Assembly (NCBI GenBank): GCA_902595515.1
Contig: CACJQK010000007.1
Span: 1-58,866, forward strand
DNA: 58,866 nt
Source of the DNA: an uncultured SAR116 cluster alpha proteobacterium
GTDB taxonomy: Bacteria; Pseudomonadota; Alphaproteobacteria; Puniceispirillales; Marisalimonadaceae
Direction: 5' to 3'
Part shown: one piece after another, positions 37,181 through 46,960 of the stretch
How positions within the stretch are numbered: position 1 is the stretch's first letter
Layout: each line of letters opens with the position of its first letter
Program-made: the position numbers and the translations under genes
The notes under the pieces: model-generated
The model's input: only the letters and a program-made list of their open reading frames with translations
The model's database searches: none
Told to the model about the DNA's origin: nothing

Positions 37181-37720
37181 ATGAATACTCGTTTGCAAGA
37201 AAAATACAAAAAAGAGATTGTTAACGTTTTAAAAGATAAATTTAAATATAACAACAACCTTGAAATACCTAAGCTTGAAAAAGTGGTAATAAATATGGGT
37301 GTTGGAGAAGCTGTGAAAGATAGTAAACAAATTGACATTGCTGTCAAAGAGCTTGCTGCGATTACTGGACAACAACCAGTTGTAACAAAATCAAAGAAAG
37401 CTAACGCAAGTTTCAAACTTAGGGAAGGAATGCCAATTGGTGTAAAAGTTACACTTAGAAAAAATAAAATGTATGAATTTGTTGATAGATTTGTAAATAT
37501 TGCATTACCAAGAGTAAGAGATTTCAGAGGAGTAAGTTCAAAAAGTTTTGATGGAAATGGTAATTATGCCATAGGATTAAAAGAGCAATTCGTTTTTCCA
37601 GAAATTGAATACGACAATGTTGATGCAGTTAGGGGTATGGATATAATTTTTGTTACTACCGCTAAATCAGATGAGGAAGCTAAAGAACTATTAAATGGGT
37701 TTGATTTCCCTTTTAGTTAA
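37181..37720 (+). CDS. rplE: 50S ribosomal protein L5
   Basis: L5 of 179 aa from the ATG at 37181. That start has GGAG 6 nt upstream; the frame can be extended four codons to a TTG at 37169, which I reject. Family blocks: [40 protein letters not shown], and [20 protein letters not shown]. It binds 5S rRNA in the central protuberance. Confidence 0.96.
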   Translation: MNTRLQEKYKKEIVNVLKDKFKYNNNLEIPKLEKVVINMGVGEAVKDSKQIDIAVKELAAITGQQPVVTKSKKANASFKLREGMPIGVKVTLRKNKMYEFVDRFVNIALPRVRDFRGVSSKSFDGNGNYAIGLKEQFVFPEIEYDNVDAVRGMDIIFVTTAKSDEEAKELLNGFDFPFS

Positions 37721-37744
37721 CATTAATTTTATTAGGAGATATAG

Positions 37745-38050
37745 ATGGCAAAAAAGAGTGCTATCCAAAAAAATTTAAATAAAGAAAAGCAAGTTAAAAA
37801 AAACAAATTGAGAAGAGAGCGCTTAAAATCAATTTGTAGTAATAGATCTCTTCCAATGGAACAACGTTTTGAGGCTCAACTTAAATTATCCGAAATGCCA
37901 AGAAACGGATCAAAAGTTAGATTAAGAAATAGATGTTTGATAACAGGAAGACCACGTGGTTACTACAGAAAGGTAAAAATGTCACGTATAGCTCTCAGAG
38001 AGTTAGCTTTATCTGGTCAAATACCAGGTATGGTAAAATCAAGTTGGTAG
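37745..38050 (+). CDS. rpsN: 30S ribosomal protein S14 (zinc-independent type)
   Basis: A 101-aa S14 of the long, non-zinc type. It contains [20 protein letters not shown] and [20 protein letters not shown], the latter with a single cysteine instead of the CxxC pairs of the short form. An AGGAG ribosome site is 6 nt upstream of the ATG. Confidence 0.97.
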   Translation: MAKKSAIQKNLNKEKQVKKNKLRRERLKSICSNRSLPMEQRFEAQLKLSEMPRNGSKVRLRNRCLITGRPRGYYRKVKMSRIALRELALSGQIPGMVKSSW

Positions 38051-38063
38051 AAAGGTATTTATT

Positions 38064-38462
38064 ATGTCAATGAGTGATACGCTTGGGGATATGTTGACTA
38101 GAATAAGAAATGGTCAATCAGCAAAAAAAGCGGTTGTAGAAGCCCCTGCTTCAAGGTTCAGAGCAAATGTATTAGATGTACTTAAAAGAGAAGGATATAT
38201 TCGTAATTTTTCTCAGTTTGAAAAACGACCTGGGATTCAAGAGTTTAAAATAGAGTTAAAATATTATGAGGGTAAACCTGTTATAAGTGAAATTAAAAGG
38301 GTATCAACTCCAGGTAGAAGAGTATACTCAAGTATTAATGATTTACCAAGAACCTATAATGGACTTGGTATATCAATTTTATCTACTCCAAGAGGCGTAA
38401 TGAGTGATAATGAAGCACGCGCGGCTCATGTTGGAGGAGAAATTCTTTGCCAAGTTTTTTAG
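38064..38462 (+). CDS. rpsH: 30S ribosomal protein S8
   Basis: A 132-aa S8. It begins SMSDTLGDMLTRIRNGQSAK and ends with the typical STPRGVMSDNEARAAHVGGE plus ILCQVF. S8 binds the central domain of 16S rRNA and in E. coli represses the spc operon. It overlaps nothing: the rplF frame opens upstream into rpsH, but rplF really starts later. Confidence 0.97.
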   Translation: MSMSDTLGDMLTRIRNGQSAKKAVVEAPASRFRANVLDVLKREGYIRNFSQFEKRPGIQEFKIELKYYEGKPVISEIKRVSTPGRRVYSSINDLPRTYNGLGISILSTPRGVMSDNEARAAHVGGEILCQVF

Positions 38463-38472
38463 GAGTTTTTTT

Positions 38473-39006
38473 ATGTCAAGAATTGGACAATCCATTATTA
38501 ACATCCCTAATGGTGTTGAAGTTAAAAAAGAAAATAATAAATTTTGGGCCAAAGGTACAAAAGGTGAACTTGTAGCACCGATTCACGATAGCACTAAAGT
38601 AACTATTACTGAAAACGTGATAAAAGTCGAACTTAAAAACAAAGCTTCAAAAAACAAAGCAATTTGGGGTACAACTAGGGCGTTGATCAATAATGCAGTT
38701 AAAGGGGTAAGTTTTGGTTTTGAGAAAGATATGGAAATAGTTGGCGTGGGTTACCGAGGTAATCTTCAAGGAAAAAAATTATCTTTAAACCTTGGTTTGA
38801 GTCACTCAGTTGAAATCGATATTCCTGAAGGAATAAACATTAAAATGGATGGAAATACAAAATTTACAATTTCAAGCGCAGACAAACAGAAGTTGGGAGA
38901 GTTTGCTGCGATGGTTCGATCTAAAAGACCGCCAGAACCATTTAAGGGAAAAGGTATTCGTTACAGCAATGAATTTATTTTAAGAAAAGAAGGTAAAAAG
39001 AAATAG
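38473..39006 (+). CDS. rplF: 50S ribosomal protein L6
   Basis: L6 of 177 aa from the ATG at 38473, which has an AGGAG site 7 nt upstream. The frame extends 23 codons further into rpsH without a ribosome site or family similarity. It begins [17 protein letters not shown]. Other blocks are [20 protein letters not shown] and [20 protein letters not shown]. Confidence 0.96.
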   Translation: MSRIGQSIINIPNGVEVKKENNKFWAKGTKGELVAPIHDSTKVTITENVIKVELKNKASKNKAIWGTTRALINNAVKGVSFGFEKDMEIVGVGYRGNLQGKKLSLNLGLSHSVEIDIPEGINIKMDGNTKFTISSADKQKLGEFAAMVRSKRPPEPFKGKGIRYSNEFILRKEGKKK

Positions 39007-39014
39007 AGGTTAAA

Positions 39015-39377
39015 ATGAGTAAGGTAACATCTTTGCATGATAGAAGAAAATTTAGAAATAGAAATGCACTGAAGAAAAAGTCCTATGGAAAATTTAGATT
39101 ATCAGTTTTTAGATCAAGTCGTCATATTTATGGTCAAATAATTGATGATGTTCGTGGTATTACAATTGCAGCTGCGTCCAGCCTAGAAACTTCCATAAAT
39201 AAGCAATTTAAAAATTGCGGAACTAAAGAAGTTGCATCGGTTGTAGGTAAGTTAATAGCAGAAAAAGCTTTGAAAAAAGGTGTTAAAAAAGTTGTATTTG
39301 ATAGAGGAGGATACTTATATCATGGCAGGATCAAAAATCTAGCAGATGCAGCTAGAGATGGTGGTTTATTATTTTAG
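39015..39377 (+). CDS. rplR: 50S ribosomal protein L18
   Basis: A 120-aa L18 with a basic N-terminal third and the core [19 protein letters not shown]. The C-terminal half has [20 protein letters not shown] and [10 protein letters not shown]. It packs with 5S rRNA and L5. It follows rplF by 8 nt. Confidence 0.97.
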   Translation: MSKVTSLHDRRKFRNRNALKKKSYGKFRLSVFRSSRHIYGQIIDDVRGITIAAASSLETSINKQFKNCGTKEVASVVGKLIAEKALKKGVKKVVFDRGGYLYHGRIKNLADAARDGGLLF

Positions 39378-39386
39378 GGGTAACAA

Positions 39387-39953
39387 ATGTCAAGAGTTGA
39401 TAAGCAAGATAAAAAAATAAATAAAGATGATACCGACTTAGTTGATAAATTAGTTGGTATTAACAGAGTTGCTAAAGTAGTTAAAGGTGGTAGACGTTTT
39501 GGCTTTGCCGCACTTGTTGTTGTTGGGGATCAAAGGGGCAAAGTAGGATTTGGAACAGGAAAGGCTAAGGAAGTTCCTGAAGCTATAAAAAAAGCTACTG
39601 ATGATGCAAAAAAAAATATGGTAAAGGTTCCTTTAAAAGAAGGAAGAACCTTGCATCATGATATGAAAGGTCATTTTGGAGCTGGAAAAGTAGTTTTGAG
39701 AACAGCACCATCTGGAACTGGTATAATTGCGGGTGGTCCTATGAGAGCAGTTTTTGAAACTTTAGGAGTTCAAGATGTAGTGGCAAAATCAATAGGAACC
39801 TCTAACCCACACAACATGATAAAAGCAACTTTCGATGCATTTGCATCTATGAATTCACCGAGAAACATAGCCAATAAACGGGGTCGAAAAGTTGCTGAAA
39901 TTTTTGGAAATAAATTAAAGTCTGAAACAAATCCAAGTTCTAATGCTGGTTAG
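39387..39953 (+). CDS. rpsE: 30S ribosomal protein S5
   Basis: A 188-aa S5, in the usual range for the clade. The double-stranded RNA-binding half has [20 protein letters not shown]. The C-terminal half has [20 protein letters not shown] and [20 protein letters not shown]. It lies at the mRNA entrance and influences decoding fidelity. Confidence 0.97.
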   Translation: MSRVDKQDKKINKDDTDLVDKLVGINRVAKVVKGGRRFGFAALVVVGDQRGKVGFGTGKAKEVPEAIKKATDDAKKNMVKVPLKEGRTLHHDMKGHFGAGKVVLRTAPSGTGIIAGGPMRAVFETLGVQDVVAKSIGTSNPHNMIKATFDAFASMNSPRNIANKRGRKVAEIFGNKLKSETNPSSNAG

Positions 39954-39961
39954 GAATTAAA

Positions 39962-40144
39962 ATGTCATATAATAAAACTGTAATTGTTACCCAAAAGAAA
40001 AGTCCAATTGGTAGACAATCATATCAAAGAAAAACATTAATAGGTTTAGGTTTAAATAAAATTGGTCGAAGTAAAGAGCTAGAAGATACACCTTCGGTGA
40101 GGGGTATGATTGATAAAGTTAAACACCTAGTTGAAGTAAATTAA
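39962..40144 (+). CDS. rpmD: 50S ribosomal protein L30
   Basis: A 60-aa L30: [20 protein letters not shown], then [20 protein letters not shown] and [13 protein letters not shown]. Normal length and position between rpsE and rplO. Confidence 0.95.
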   Translation: MSYNKTVIVTQKKSPIGRQSYQRKTLIGLGLNKIGRSKELEDTPSVRGMIDKVKHLVEVN

Positions 40145-40174
40145 TCGAACATTTTCGTTAGACAGGAGAAGGTG

Positions 40175-40675
40175 ATGAAGCTTAATGAAATTAAAGATAA
40201 TATAGGATCAAGTATATCTCGAAAGAGGATTGGTAGAGGTATTGGTTCTGGAACTGGTAAAACTTCTGGAAAGGGCCATAAAGGTCAGAAAGCTAGATCT
40301 GGTGTGTCAATTAAAGGTTTTGAGGGAGGCCAAATGCCCATTCACAGACGATTACCAAAAAGGGGTTTTACAAATATCAATAGAATAAATTATGTAGAAT
40401 TAAACTTTGATAGGATTCAAAATCTCATAGATAATAAAAAACTAGATCCAAAAAAAATAATCAATCATAAAACATTGTTAGATTTAGGATTAATTAATTC
40501 ACCAAAAACAAAAGTTAAACTTTTGGCAAAGGGCCAAATTAAAAATAAAATAGATATTGAGGTTTCGGCTTTTTCAAAGTCTGCTAAAGAAGGTATTGAG
40601 AAGATTGGTGGTTCAATAGCACTTTTGGATAATAAAAAATCAAATGTAAACCAAATAAAAAAGTCTGAGGTTTAA
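40175..40675 (+). CDS. rplO: 50S ribosomal protein L15
   Basis: L15 of about 166 aa. I prefer the ATG at 40175 (AGGAGAAGG just upstream); a GTG directly before it is possible. Glycine-rich N-terminal core: KRIGRGIGSGTGKTSGKGHK, then FEGGQMPIHRRLPKRGFTNI. The C-terminal tail is lysine-rich. It precedes secY by 3 nt. Confidence 0.95.
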   Translation: MKLNEIKDNIGSSISRKRIGRGIGSGTGKTSGKGHKGQKARSGVSIKGFEGGQMPIHRRLPKRGFTNINRINYVELNFDRIQNLIDNKKLDPKKIINHKTLLDLGLINSPKTKVKLLAKGQIKNKIDIEVSAFSKSAKEGIEKIGGSIALLDNKKSNVNQIKKSEV

Positions 40676-40678
40676 CAT

Positions 40679-42007
40679 ATGGCTAACGAAAGTATGTTTG
40701 GTATTTTAGGTCAAGCTACCGAACTACGTCAAAGAATATTATTTACTCTTGGTGCTTTAATTATATACAGATTAGGTACTTATATTCCCGTGCCTGGTAT
40801 AAATGCTGTTGCATTAGCAGAAATTGTTGAAAACGCAAATAGTGGTGTTTTGGGAATGTTCAACATGTTTTCTGGAGGAGCATTAGGTAGAATGACTATT
40901 TTTGCTCTAACAATTCTTCCTTATATTTCTGCATCAATAATAATGCAACTAATGACTTCAATTTCTCCACAAATGTCTCAACTAAAAAAAGAGGGAGAAT
41001 CTGGAAGAAAAACTATAAATCAGTATACTAGATATTTAACTGTTCTGCTCGCTACTGTGCAAGCTTATGGATTTGCAGTTGCATTAGAAGGAACTTCTGG
41101 CGCTTCGGGTTCACTTGTTAACAATCCAGGTATATTTTTCAAAGTTACAACAGTGGTTACATTAGTTGGCTCTGTAATGTTTTTGCTTTGGTTAGGTGAA
41201 CAAATCACCTCTCGTGGTTTAGGTAACGGTGTGTCTTTAATTATTTTTGCTGGTATAATTGCTGAATTACCAAGAGCATTAGCCCAAATTTTGGAGCAAG
41301 GAAGAACTGGATCAATTTCGACCTTTCTTATTATTGCTATTTTTATTCTTGCAATTGCAGTAATTGTTTTCATTGTATTCATTGAGAGATCACAAAGAAA
41401 AATTATAGTGCAATATCCAAAGAGACAAATGGGAAATAAAATGTTTGCTGGTGATTCGTCACATTTACCTCTTAAAATTAATGTACCTGGTGTTATCCCA
41501 CCTATATTTGCCTCAGCCTTATTATTGCTTCCAACTTCTTTATCTTCATTCTCTGGTTTGGATGGTAATAGTTCGGATTGGGTTTTAACCTTAAATTCTT
41601 ATTTCGGGAGAGGCCAACCTTTATATTTAGCAATATATATAAGCCTAATAGTTTTTTTCGCCTTTTTTTATACGGCTATTGTATTTAATCCAGACGAAAC
41701 TGCTGATAATCTTAAAAAGAACGGAGGTTATGTTCCAGGAATAAGACCAGGACCTCCTACCGCTGATTATTTAGATTTTGTATTAACTAGATTAACAGCT
41801 ATTGGTGCAACTTATCTGGCTGCAGTTTGTATATTACCTGAGATTTTAATTTCAAAGTATTCAATTCCTTTTTATTTAGGTGGTACAAGTTTATTAATTG
41901 TAGTTACAGTATCTATGGATACCGTATCCCAGGCACAATCACATTTGATTGCTCATAGATATGCAGGTTTAATTAAGAAAACAAAATTAAGAGGTGGGAG
42001 GCGTTAA
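40679..42007 (+). CDS. secY: Preprotein translocase subunit SecY
   Basis: Channel subunit of the Sec translocon, 442 aa with ten predicted membrane spans. Signatures: LGTYIPVPGINAVALAEI, MFSGGALGRMTIFALTILPY, and the cytoplasmic loop GYVPGIRPGPPTADYLDFVL. It sits between rplO and adk as in most proteobacteria. The stop is immediately followed by the adk ATG. Confidence 0.98.
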   Translation: MANESMFGILGQATELRQRILFTLGALIIYRLGTYIPVPGINAVALAEIVENANSGVLGMFNMFSGGALGRMTIFALTILPYISASIIMQLMTSISPQMSQLKKEGESGRKTINQYTRYLTVLLATVQAYGFAVALEGTSGASGSLVNNPGIFFKVTTVVTLVGSVMFLLWLGEQITSRGLGNGVSLIIFAGIIAELPRALAQILEQGRTGSISTFLIIAIFILAIAVIVFIVFIERSQRKIIVQYPKRQMGNKMFAGDSSHLPLKINVPGVIPPIFASALLLLPTSLSSFSGLDGNSSDWVLTLNSYFGRGQPLYLAIYISLIVFFAFFYTAIVFNPDETADNLKKNGGYVPGIRPGPPTADYLDFVLTRLTAIGATYLAAVCILPEILISKYSIPFYLGGTSLLIVVTVSMDTVSQAQSHLIAHRYAGLIKKTKLRGGRR

Positions 42008-42574
42008 ATGAATTTAATATTATTTGGTCCTCCTGGTGCTGGCAAAGGAACTCAAGCAAAAATTTTAATTGATAAATTTAATATTGCTCAGATATCTACG
42101 GGTGAAATGTTAAGAGAGGAAGTTAACTCTAACACTGTGCTTGGTAAAGCTGCAAAATCTATTATGGATAAAGGTGATTTAATTTCGGATGAAATTATAA
42201 TGTCAATGATTGAAAAAAGAATTACAAAGAAAGATTGTAAAAATGGTTTTATTCTTGACGGTTTTCCTAGAACATTGAAACAAGCAAAACATTTAGATGA
42301 GCTTTTGAAAAAGATTAATTTAAAAATAAATGAAGTTATTGAGATTAGTGTTGATGAAGACTTACTTTTAAAAAGAATTATAAATAGAGCTTCAGAAAGT
42401 AAAAATATCAGGGATGATGATAATTCTGAAATATTAAAAAATAGAATTATTGTTTACAAAAAAGATACGCTACCTGTATTAGAATATTATAAAGATTTAA
42501 ATAAATTAAAAACTGTAGATGGTATGCAAGCTATAGAAAAAGTATCTGAGGACATTCTGAAATTATTAACTTGA
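42008..42574 (+). CDS. adk: Adenylate kinase
   Basis: Catalyses 2 ADP to ATP + AMP. The 188-aa protein has the P-loop GPPGAGKGTQAKIL, the AMP-binding ISTGEMLREEV and DGFPRTLKQAKHL. The LID region is reduced (NRASESKNIRDDDN), so this is the short-LID type without zinc cysteines. The SD GGAGG lies within the secY end. After it is a 92-nt gap containing a promoter. Confidence 0.97.
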   Translation: MNLILFGPPGAGKGTQAKILIDKFNIAQISTGEMLREEVNSNTVLGKAAKSIMDKGDLISDEIIMSMIEKRITKKDCKNGFILDGFPRTLKQAKHLDELLKKINLKINEVIEISVDEDLLLKRIINRASESKNIRDDDNSEILKNRIIVYKKDTLPVLEYYKDLNKLKTVDGMQAIEKVSEDILKLLT

Positions 42575-42583
42575 TTTTAAGAG

Positions 42584-42611
42584 TTGACTGTTGATTTGTT
42601 GACATTATAAT
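42584..42611 (+). promoter_or_regulatory. Sigma-70 promoter upstream of rpsM
   Basis: TTGACT at 42584-42589 and a perfect TATAAT at 42606-42611, separated by 16 bp, lie in the adk-rpsM gap. It would start transcription near 42618, about 50 nt before the rpsM GTG. This suggests that rpsM-rpsK-rpoA-rplQ has its own promoter in addition to read-through. Confidence 0.7.
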
Positions 42612-42666
42612 TCGCGATCTATTCAATATCTATTAGATCATAATAAAAGAAAAAAAGGAGAGATTA

Positions 42667-43035
42667 GTGGCACGTATAGCAGGGGTAAATGTTCCAACTA
42701 ACAAAAGAGTTCACGTTGCTTTGACATATGTTCATGGTATTGGTTTAACAAGTTCTAAAAATTTATGTAAAAAAGTTGGAATTTCTGAAGATAAAAGAAT
42801 AAATAATTTATCTGAAGATGAACTTACTAAAATAAGAGATTTAATTGATTCTGATTACCTTGTAGAGGGTGATTTAAGAAGAAAAACCTCAATGGACATT
42901 AAAAGATACCTAGATTTAGGTTGCTTAAGAGGTCTCAGACATAGGAAAAATCTTCCAGTAAGAGGGCAAAGAACTCACACAAACGCAAGAACAAGAAAAG
43001 GTCCTGCAAAAGCAATCGCAGGTAAAAAGAAATAA
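42667..43035 (+). CDS. rpsM: 30S ribosomal protein S13
   Basis: A 122-aa S13 starting with GTG after an AAGGAGAG ribosome site. Family sequence: [40 protein letters not shown] and the basic tail [16 protein letters not shown]. It contacts the P-site tRNA and the 50S bridge. rpmJ, which precedes rpsM in some bacteria, is absent here. Confidence 0.98.
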   Translation: MARIAGVNVPTNKRVHVALTYVHGIGLTSSKNLCKKVGISEDKRINNLSEDELTKIRDLIDSDYLVEGDLRRKTSMDIKRYLDLGCLRGLRHRKNLPVRGQRTHTNARTRKGPAKAIAGKKK

Positions 43036-43060
43036 TCTTTTACAAGGAGCGCTATAAAAA

Positions 43061-43453
43061 ATGGTCAAACCTACACAAACTAGAATACGTCGAAAAGAAA
43101 AAAAGAATGTTACGAATGCAGTAGCTCATGTAAATTCATCTTTCAATAATACTGTTGTGACCATTACGGATATCCAGGGAAATGCTATTTCTTGGTCTTC
43201 TTCAGGTAGTATGGGATTTAAAGGTTCTAGAAAATCAACTCCATACGCTGCCCAACTTGCTGCTGAAGATGCTGGTAAGAAAGCATCAGAACATGGTGTA
43301 AAAACAGTCGATATTCAGGTTCAAGGTCCCGGTTCTGGAAGAGAGTCAGCTTTAAGAGCATTACAAACCATTGGCTTTCAAGTTAATTCCATAAGAGATG
43401 TTACGCCAATTCCTCATAATGGTTGTAGACCAAAGAAACGCAGAAGAGTATAA
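43061..43453 (+). CDS. rpsK: 30S ribosomal protein S11
   Basis: A 130-aa S11 with [40 protein letters not shown] and the C-terminal [17 protein letters not shown]. It forms part of the 30S platform at the E site. An AAGGAG site precedes it. Confidence 0.98.
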   Translation: MVKPTQTRIRRKEKKNVTNAVAHVNSSFNNTVVTITDIQGNAISWSSSGSMGFKGSRKSTPYAAQLAAEDAGKKASEHGVKTVDIQVQGPGSGRESALRALQTIGFQVNSIRDVTPIPHNGCRPKKRRRV

Positions 43454-43503
43454 GACAACCACATTAAAGTTTATAACTGAATTATTATTTATAGAGAGTA
43501 ATC

Positions 43504-44520
43504 ATGATTGAAAAGAATTGGAAAGAAATAATAAAACCCTCAAAACTTGAAATTAAAGAAGAAGGTAAAACTGAAAATACTTCAATAATAGTTGCAGAAC
43601 CTCTCGAGCGAGGTTATGGTGTTACAATTGGAAATTCTCTTCGAAGAATTCTTCTTTCTTCTCTTCAAGGTTCTGCTATAACTTCTATTCAAGTTCAAGG
43701 TGTGCTTCATGAATTTTCTTCCATTCCAGGGGTTAAAGAAGATCTTACTGACATTATTTTAAATGTTAAGGGTATTAAAGTTAGAATGGAATACGATGGC
43801 ATAAAAAAGATTCAATTGGATGTGGTAGGACCAATTACAGTAACAGCAGGTATGATAGAATGTCCATCTGAAGTTGAAATAATGAATAAAGATCATGAAA
43901 TTTGCACCATAGACAATGGAGCAAAACTCTCTGTTGAATTCACAGTTGAAAATGGAAAAGGTTATGTGTCATCTACAACCAATAGAAAAGAAGACTTGCC
44001 AATTGGTGTGATACCGATCGATGCCATCTATAGTCCAGTTGTTCAAGTTTCATATAATGTTGATAATGCTCGCGTAGGCCAGCAGACTGATTATGATAAA
44101 TTATCATTAGTAGTTACAACTGATGGTTCTGTTTCTCCTGAAGATGCTGTAGCATTTTCTGCAAGAATTATGCAAGACCAATTAAATAATTTCATTAATT
44201 TTGAAGAGCCAGAGGAAGAAGAAGCTCCAGAAGTTTTAGAAGATCTTCCATTTAATAAAAACTTACTTAGAAAAGTTGATGAGTTAGAATTGTCAGTTAG
44301 GTCTGCTAATTGCCTGAAGAATGACAATATAGTATATATTGGCGATTTGGTTCAAAGATCAGAACCTGAAATGTTACGCACTCCTAATTTTGGTAGAAAA
44401 AGTTTAAATGAAATACGAGAAGTATTAAAAGTTATGGGATTAGAGCTAGGAATGGACGTTGAAAATTGGCCACCAGAAAATATAGAAGAGTTAGTTAAAA
44501 GAATAGAAGAACCATTCTAA
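43504..44520 (+). CDS. rpoA: RNA polymerase alpha subunit
   Basis: A 338-aa alpha subunit. The N-terminal dimerisation domain has [20 protein letters not shown] and a C-terminal alpha-CTD begins around [20 protein letters not shown]. The CTD includes [20 protein letters not shown], which in the family contacts UP elements and activators. An acidic linker ([14 protein letters not shown]) joins the domains. Confidence 0.98.
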   Translation: MIEKNWKEIIKPSKLEIKEEGKTENTSIIVAEPLERGYGVTIGNSLRRILLSSLQGSAITSIQVQGVLHEFSSIPGVKEDLTDIILNVKGIKVRMEYDGIKKIQLDVVGPITVTAGMIECPSEVEIMNKDHEICTIDNGAKLSVEFTVENGKGYVSSTTNRKEDLPIGVIPIDAIYSPVVQVSYNVDNARVGQQTDYDKLSLVVTTDGSVSPEDAVAFSARIMQDQLNNFINFEEPEEEEAPEVLEDLPFNKNLLRKVDELELSVRSANCLKNDNIVYIGDLVQRSEPEMLRTPNFGRKSLNEIREVLKVMGLELGMDVENWPPENIEELVKRIEEPF

Positions 44521-44547
44521 TTTAATTAAGAAGGTTAGGAGTTTTAT

Positions 44548-44988
44548 ATGAAACATAGAATTAAAGGGAAAAAATTAAACAGAACATCATCTCATAGAAA
44601 AGCTCTGTTTAAGAATATGGCTCAGGCAATTATTAAGCACGAGCAGATAATTACTACTCTACCTAAAGCTAAAACTATGAAACCTATTATAGATAAATTA
44701 ATTACTTTAGGTAAAAAAGGTAGCTTGCACGCTAGACGACAAGCTTTTTCTCAGCTGAGGGATAATAATATGGTAGCAAAATTGTTTGGTGATCTTGCAA
44801 CAAGATATGCAGAAAGACAAGGAGGATATTCAAGGGTTTTAAAAGCAGGTTATAGGTATGGAGACGCCGCTGCAATGGCTGTTCTTGAATTAGTTGATAG
44901 AAATGAAGATGCTAGAGGTCAAGATAGCGGTCCAGTACAAATAAATAATAAAAGTGAAGATGAACCAAAAGAATCTGTTGCTGGGTGA
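44548..44988 (+). CDS. rplQ: 50S ribosomal protein L17
   Basis: A 146-aa L17. It begins [20 protein letters not shown], with [20 protein letters not shown] and the [20 protein letters not shown] segment. The last 25 residues form a charged, probably flexible tail. It is the last gene of the superoperon; the terminator follows 22 nt after the stop. Confidence 0.97.
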   Translation: MKHRIKGKKLNRTSSHRKALFKNMAQAIIKHEQIITTLPKAKTMKPIIDKLITLGKKGSLHARRQAFSQLRDNNMVAKLFGDLATRYAERQGGYSRVLKAGYRYGDAAAMAVLELVDRNEDARGQDSGPVQINNKSEDEPKESVAG

Positions 44989-45010
44989 TTTTAAGATTAA
45001 ATGAAATTTA

Positions 45011-45043
45011 AAACCGTTCAAATAATGTGAACGGTTTTTTTTT
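45011..45043 (+). terminator. Intrinsic terminator of the ribosomal superoperon
   Basis: AAACCGTTCA (45011-45020) and TGAACGGTTT (45028-45037) form a perfect 10-bp stem with a 7-nt loop, followed by continuous T residues to 45043. This is the clearest factor-independent terminator in the window and ends the tuf-rplQ transcript on the plus strand. Confidence 0.92.
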
Positions 45044-45052
45044 GAGTAAAAA

Positions 45053-45910
45053 ATGTATTTTGATAAATTTATAGGAATAGATTGGTCTGGCGATAAAAAT
45101 AATTTTCAGAGAGGAATTAGTGTTGCAGAATGTGTCAAAGGAAATAAAGTACCACAAATAGTAAAACCATTGGACAATAAATATTGGACAAGAACAACAT
45201 TAATAGAATGGCTTTATAAAGAAATTAAATCACAAAGAAACTTAATAGGATTTGACTTTGCATTTTCATATCCTTTTTATGATAGATATTGTTATTTTCC
45301 AGGCATAAAAGATAGTCCTATTAATTCAGAAAAATTGTGGAAGTTGATAGAAGATAATAATACAAATGCAAAAAATTTTTATGGAGGAGAGATCTGGGAA
45401 AATAAAACTTATGGTAAATTTTTTAATTCACCAAAACTTAAAGGTTCACATTTTGCCAGTAGAAGAAGATTTACGGAGAGATTTGCTAAGAAAAAAATAC
45501 TTTCTCCAAGTCCAACTTTTAATTGTGTAGGACCAGGTGCTGTTGGTACAGGTACGTTAGCGGGTATGAGAATTCTAAATTTATTAAAAAATAAAACAAA
45601 AATTTGGCCTTTTGATGAGTTTATTTTTTCAACTCAAAGTGTTGTTGTTGAAATTTTTCCATCTTATTATTTCAGGCTCTCTAAAATTAAACCTGAAAAA
45701 AAAGTGGGTTATACAATAGAAAATATTAATAAATCATTAGAATTTTTTAATTCCAAACCTCTTAAAAAAAATCAAATAATTGGTGGTCCAGATCAAGATG
45801 ATGCTGATTCAATAATCTCGTCAGCTGCATTAAGATTTTTATCAACTGACCAAAAAATTTGGAATGTTCCAAATTCATCCAAGAAAGAGGGATGGATTTT
45901 TGGTGTATAA
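45053..45910 (+). CDS. DUF429-like predicted RNase H-fold protein
   Basis: A 285-aa protein I assign only by pattern. FIGIDWSG at the start gives the first acidic position of an RNase H-like fold, GFDFAFSYP a second strand-aspartate, VVVEIFPSYYF the EvyP-type strand, and DQDDADSIISSAALRF the C-terminal acidic helix. This spacing recalls DUF429 proteins; activity is unproven. It starts only 9 nt after the superoperon terminator T-run, with no strong ribosome site, so its promoter may overlap the terminator. It is followed by rluC. Confidence 0.7.
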   Translation: MYFDKFIGIDWSGDKNNFQRGISVAECVKGNKVPQIVKPLDNKYWTRTTLIEWLYKEIKSQRNLIGFDFAFSYPFYDRYCYFPGIKDSPINSEKLWKLIEDNNTNAKNFYGGEIWENKTYGKFFNSPKLKGSHFASRRRFTERFAKKKILSPSPTFNCVGPGAVGTGTLAGMRILNLLKNKTKIWPFDEFIFSTQSVVVEIFPSYYFRLSKIKPEKKVGYTIENINKSLEFFNSKPLKKNQIIGGPDQDDADSIISSAALRFLSTDQKIWNVPNSSKKEGWIFGV

Positions 45911-45935
45911 ATTAAAATAACTTAAAATAAAATTT

Positions 45936-46943
45936 ATGATGTTAAATATTAAAATACCTGAAAAAGAACATGGAACTCGACTTGACAGATGTATCAGAAG
46001 ATTATTGGGACAGTTAAACCAATCACTTTTAGAAAAGTTTTTAAGATCTGGAATGATTTTGTTAGATGGGAAAAAAGCTAAGTCATCAACTAAGGTAACT
46101 TACGGACAAGAACTAAACTATTCACAAAAATTAAGTTTTGATAAACCTTATCAAGTAAAAAAAATAAGTGAATATAATGAAACGTATTATAAAAATTTAT
46201 TTAAAAAAATATTTATAAAAGAAACAAGTGAATATATAGCGATAAACAAACCTAGCGGTCTTGCTGTGCAAGGAGGTAGTAAGCAAAAGTTCCATGTTGA
46301 CGATATGCTAAAATGTATTTCCACTGATAACGTCCCACTAAAACTTGTCCACCGAATTGACAAAGATACATCTGGTTTATTGTTGCTAGCAAAAGAAAAT
46401 AAGGTTGCAAAAAAATTTACATCTTTTTTTAAAGATCGAAAAATTATTAAAACATATCTTGCAATTGTATCACCTTGTCCAAATGATGATAGAGGTACTA
46501 TTGATTTGCCGTTATCAAAATCTGGTACAAAAGGCTATCAAAGAATGTCAGTTGACCAAAATATGGGTAAAAGAGCTATAACTGAGTATAGAGTTTTAGA
46601 TAAGGTTGGATCACGCGTGGCTTTAGTTGCTCTTTTTCCTAAAACAGGTCGCACTCATCAATTAAGAGTTCATCTAGAATATATAAATGCCCCTATAGTT
46701 GGAGATAATAAATATAGAGGTTTATCAGAAGTTTTTATGTCCTCTTATAATTTGCCAGAACATAAGAAACTTTCTCAGATTAAATGGATACCAAATAATA
46801 TAAAGAACTTACAATTACACGCTTATTCAATTAGAATACCTGAGAGTGAAATTATTACAGCAGAAGTCTCAGAAGATTTTAAACAAAACCTAAAATTCTT
46901 AGGATTAAAATTACCAAAAAAATTATATGATATTTTTATTTAA
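45936..46943 (+). CDS. rluC: 23S rRNA pseudouridine synthase, RluC/RluD family
   Basis: The 335-aa protein has an N-terminal S4-type RNA-binding region (RLDRCIRRLLGQLNQSLLEK) and a catalytic domain with the invariant aspartate in VHRIDKDTSGLLLLAKE. The later GRTHQLRVHLEYINAPIVGD block is typical of the RluA superfamily. RluC modifies U955, U2504 and U2580 in E. coli; the exact target here is inferred from context. In alphaproteobacteria rluC is commonly followed by the HAD phosphatase and ATP12 genes, as here. Confidence 0.9.
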   Translation: MMLNIKIPEKEHGTRLDRCIRRLLGQLNQSLLEKFLRSGMILLDGKKAKSSTKVTYGQELNYSQKLSFDKPYQVKKISEYNETYYKNLFKKIFIKETSEYIAINKPSGLAVQGGSKQKFHVDDMLKCISTDNVPLKLVHRIDKDTSGLLLLAKENKVAKKFTSFFKDRKIIKTYLAIVSPCPNDDRGTIDLPLSKSGTKGYQRMSVDQNMGKRAITEYRVLDKVGSRVALVALFPKTGRTHQLRVHLEYINAPIVGDNKYRGLSEVFMSSYNLPEHKKLSQIKWIPNNIKNLQLHAYSIRIPESEIITAEVSEDFKQNLKFLGLKLPKKLYDIFI

Positions 46944-46960
46944 TTTTTGGAGAGTATTAA

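Noticed and set aside
38404-38472. N-terminal extension of L6 into rpsH
   Set aside because: No ribosome site at 38404 and the extra 23 residues are an out-of-frame reading of S8; the ATG at 38473 has AGGAG and gives the normal L6 start.
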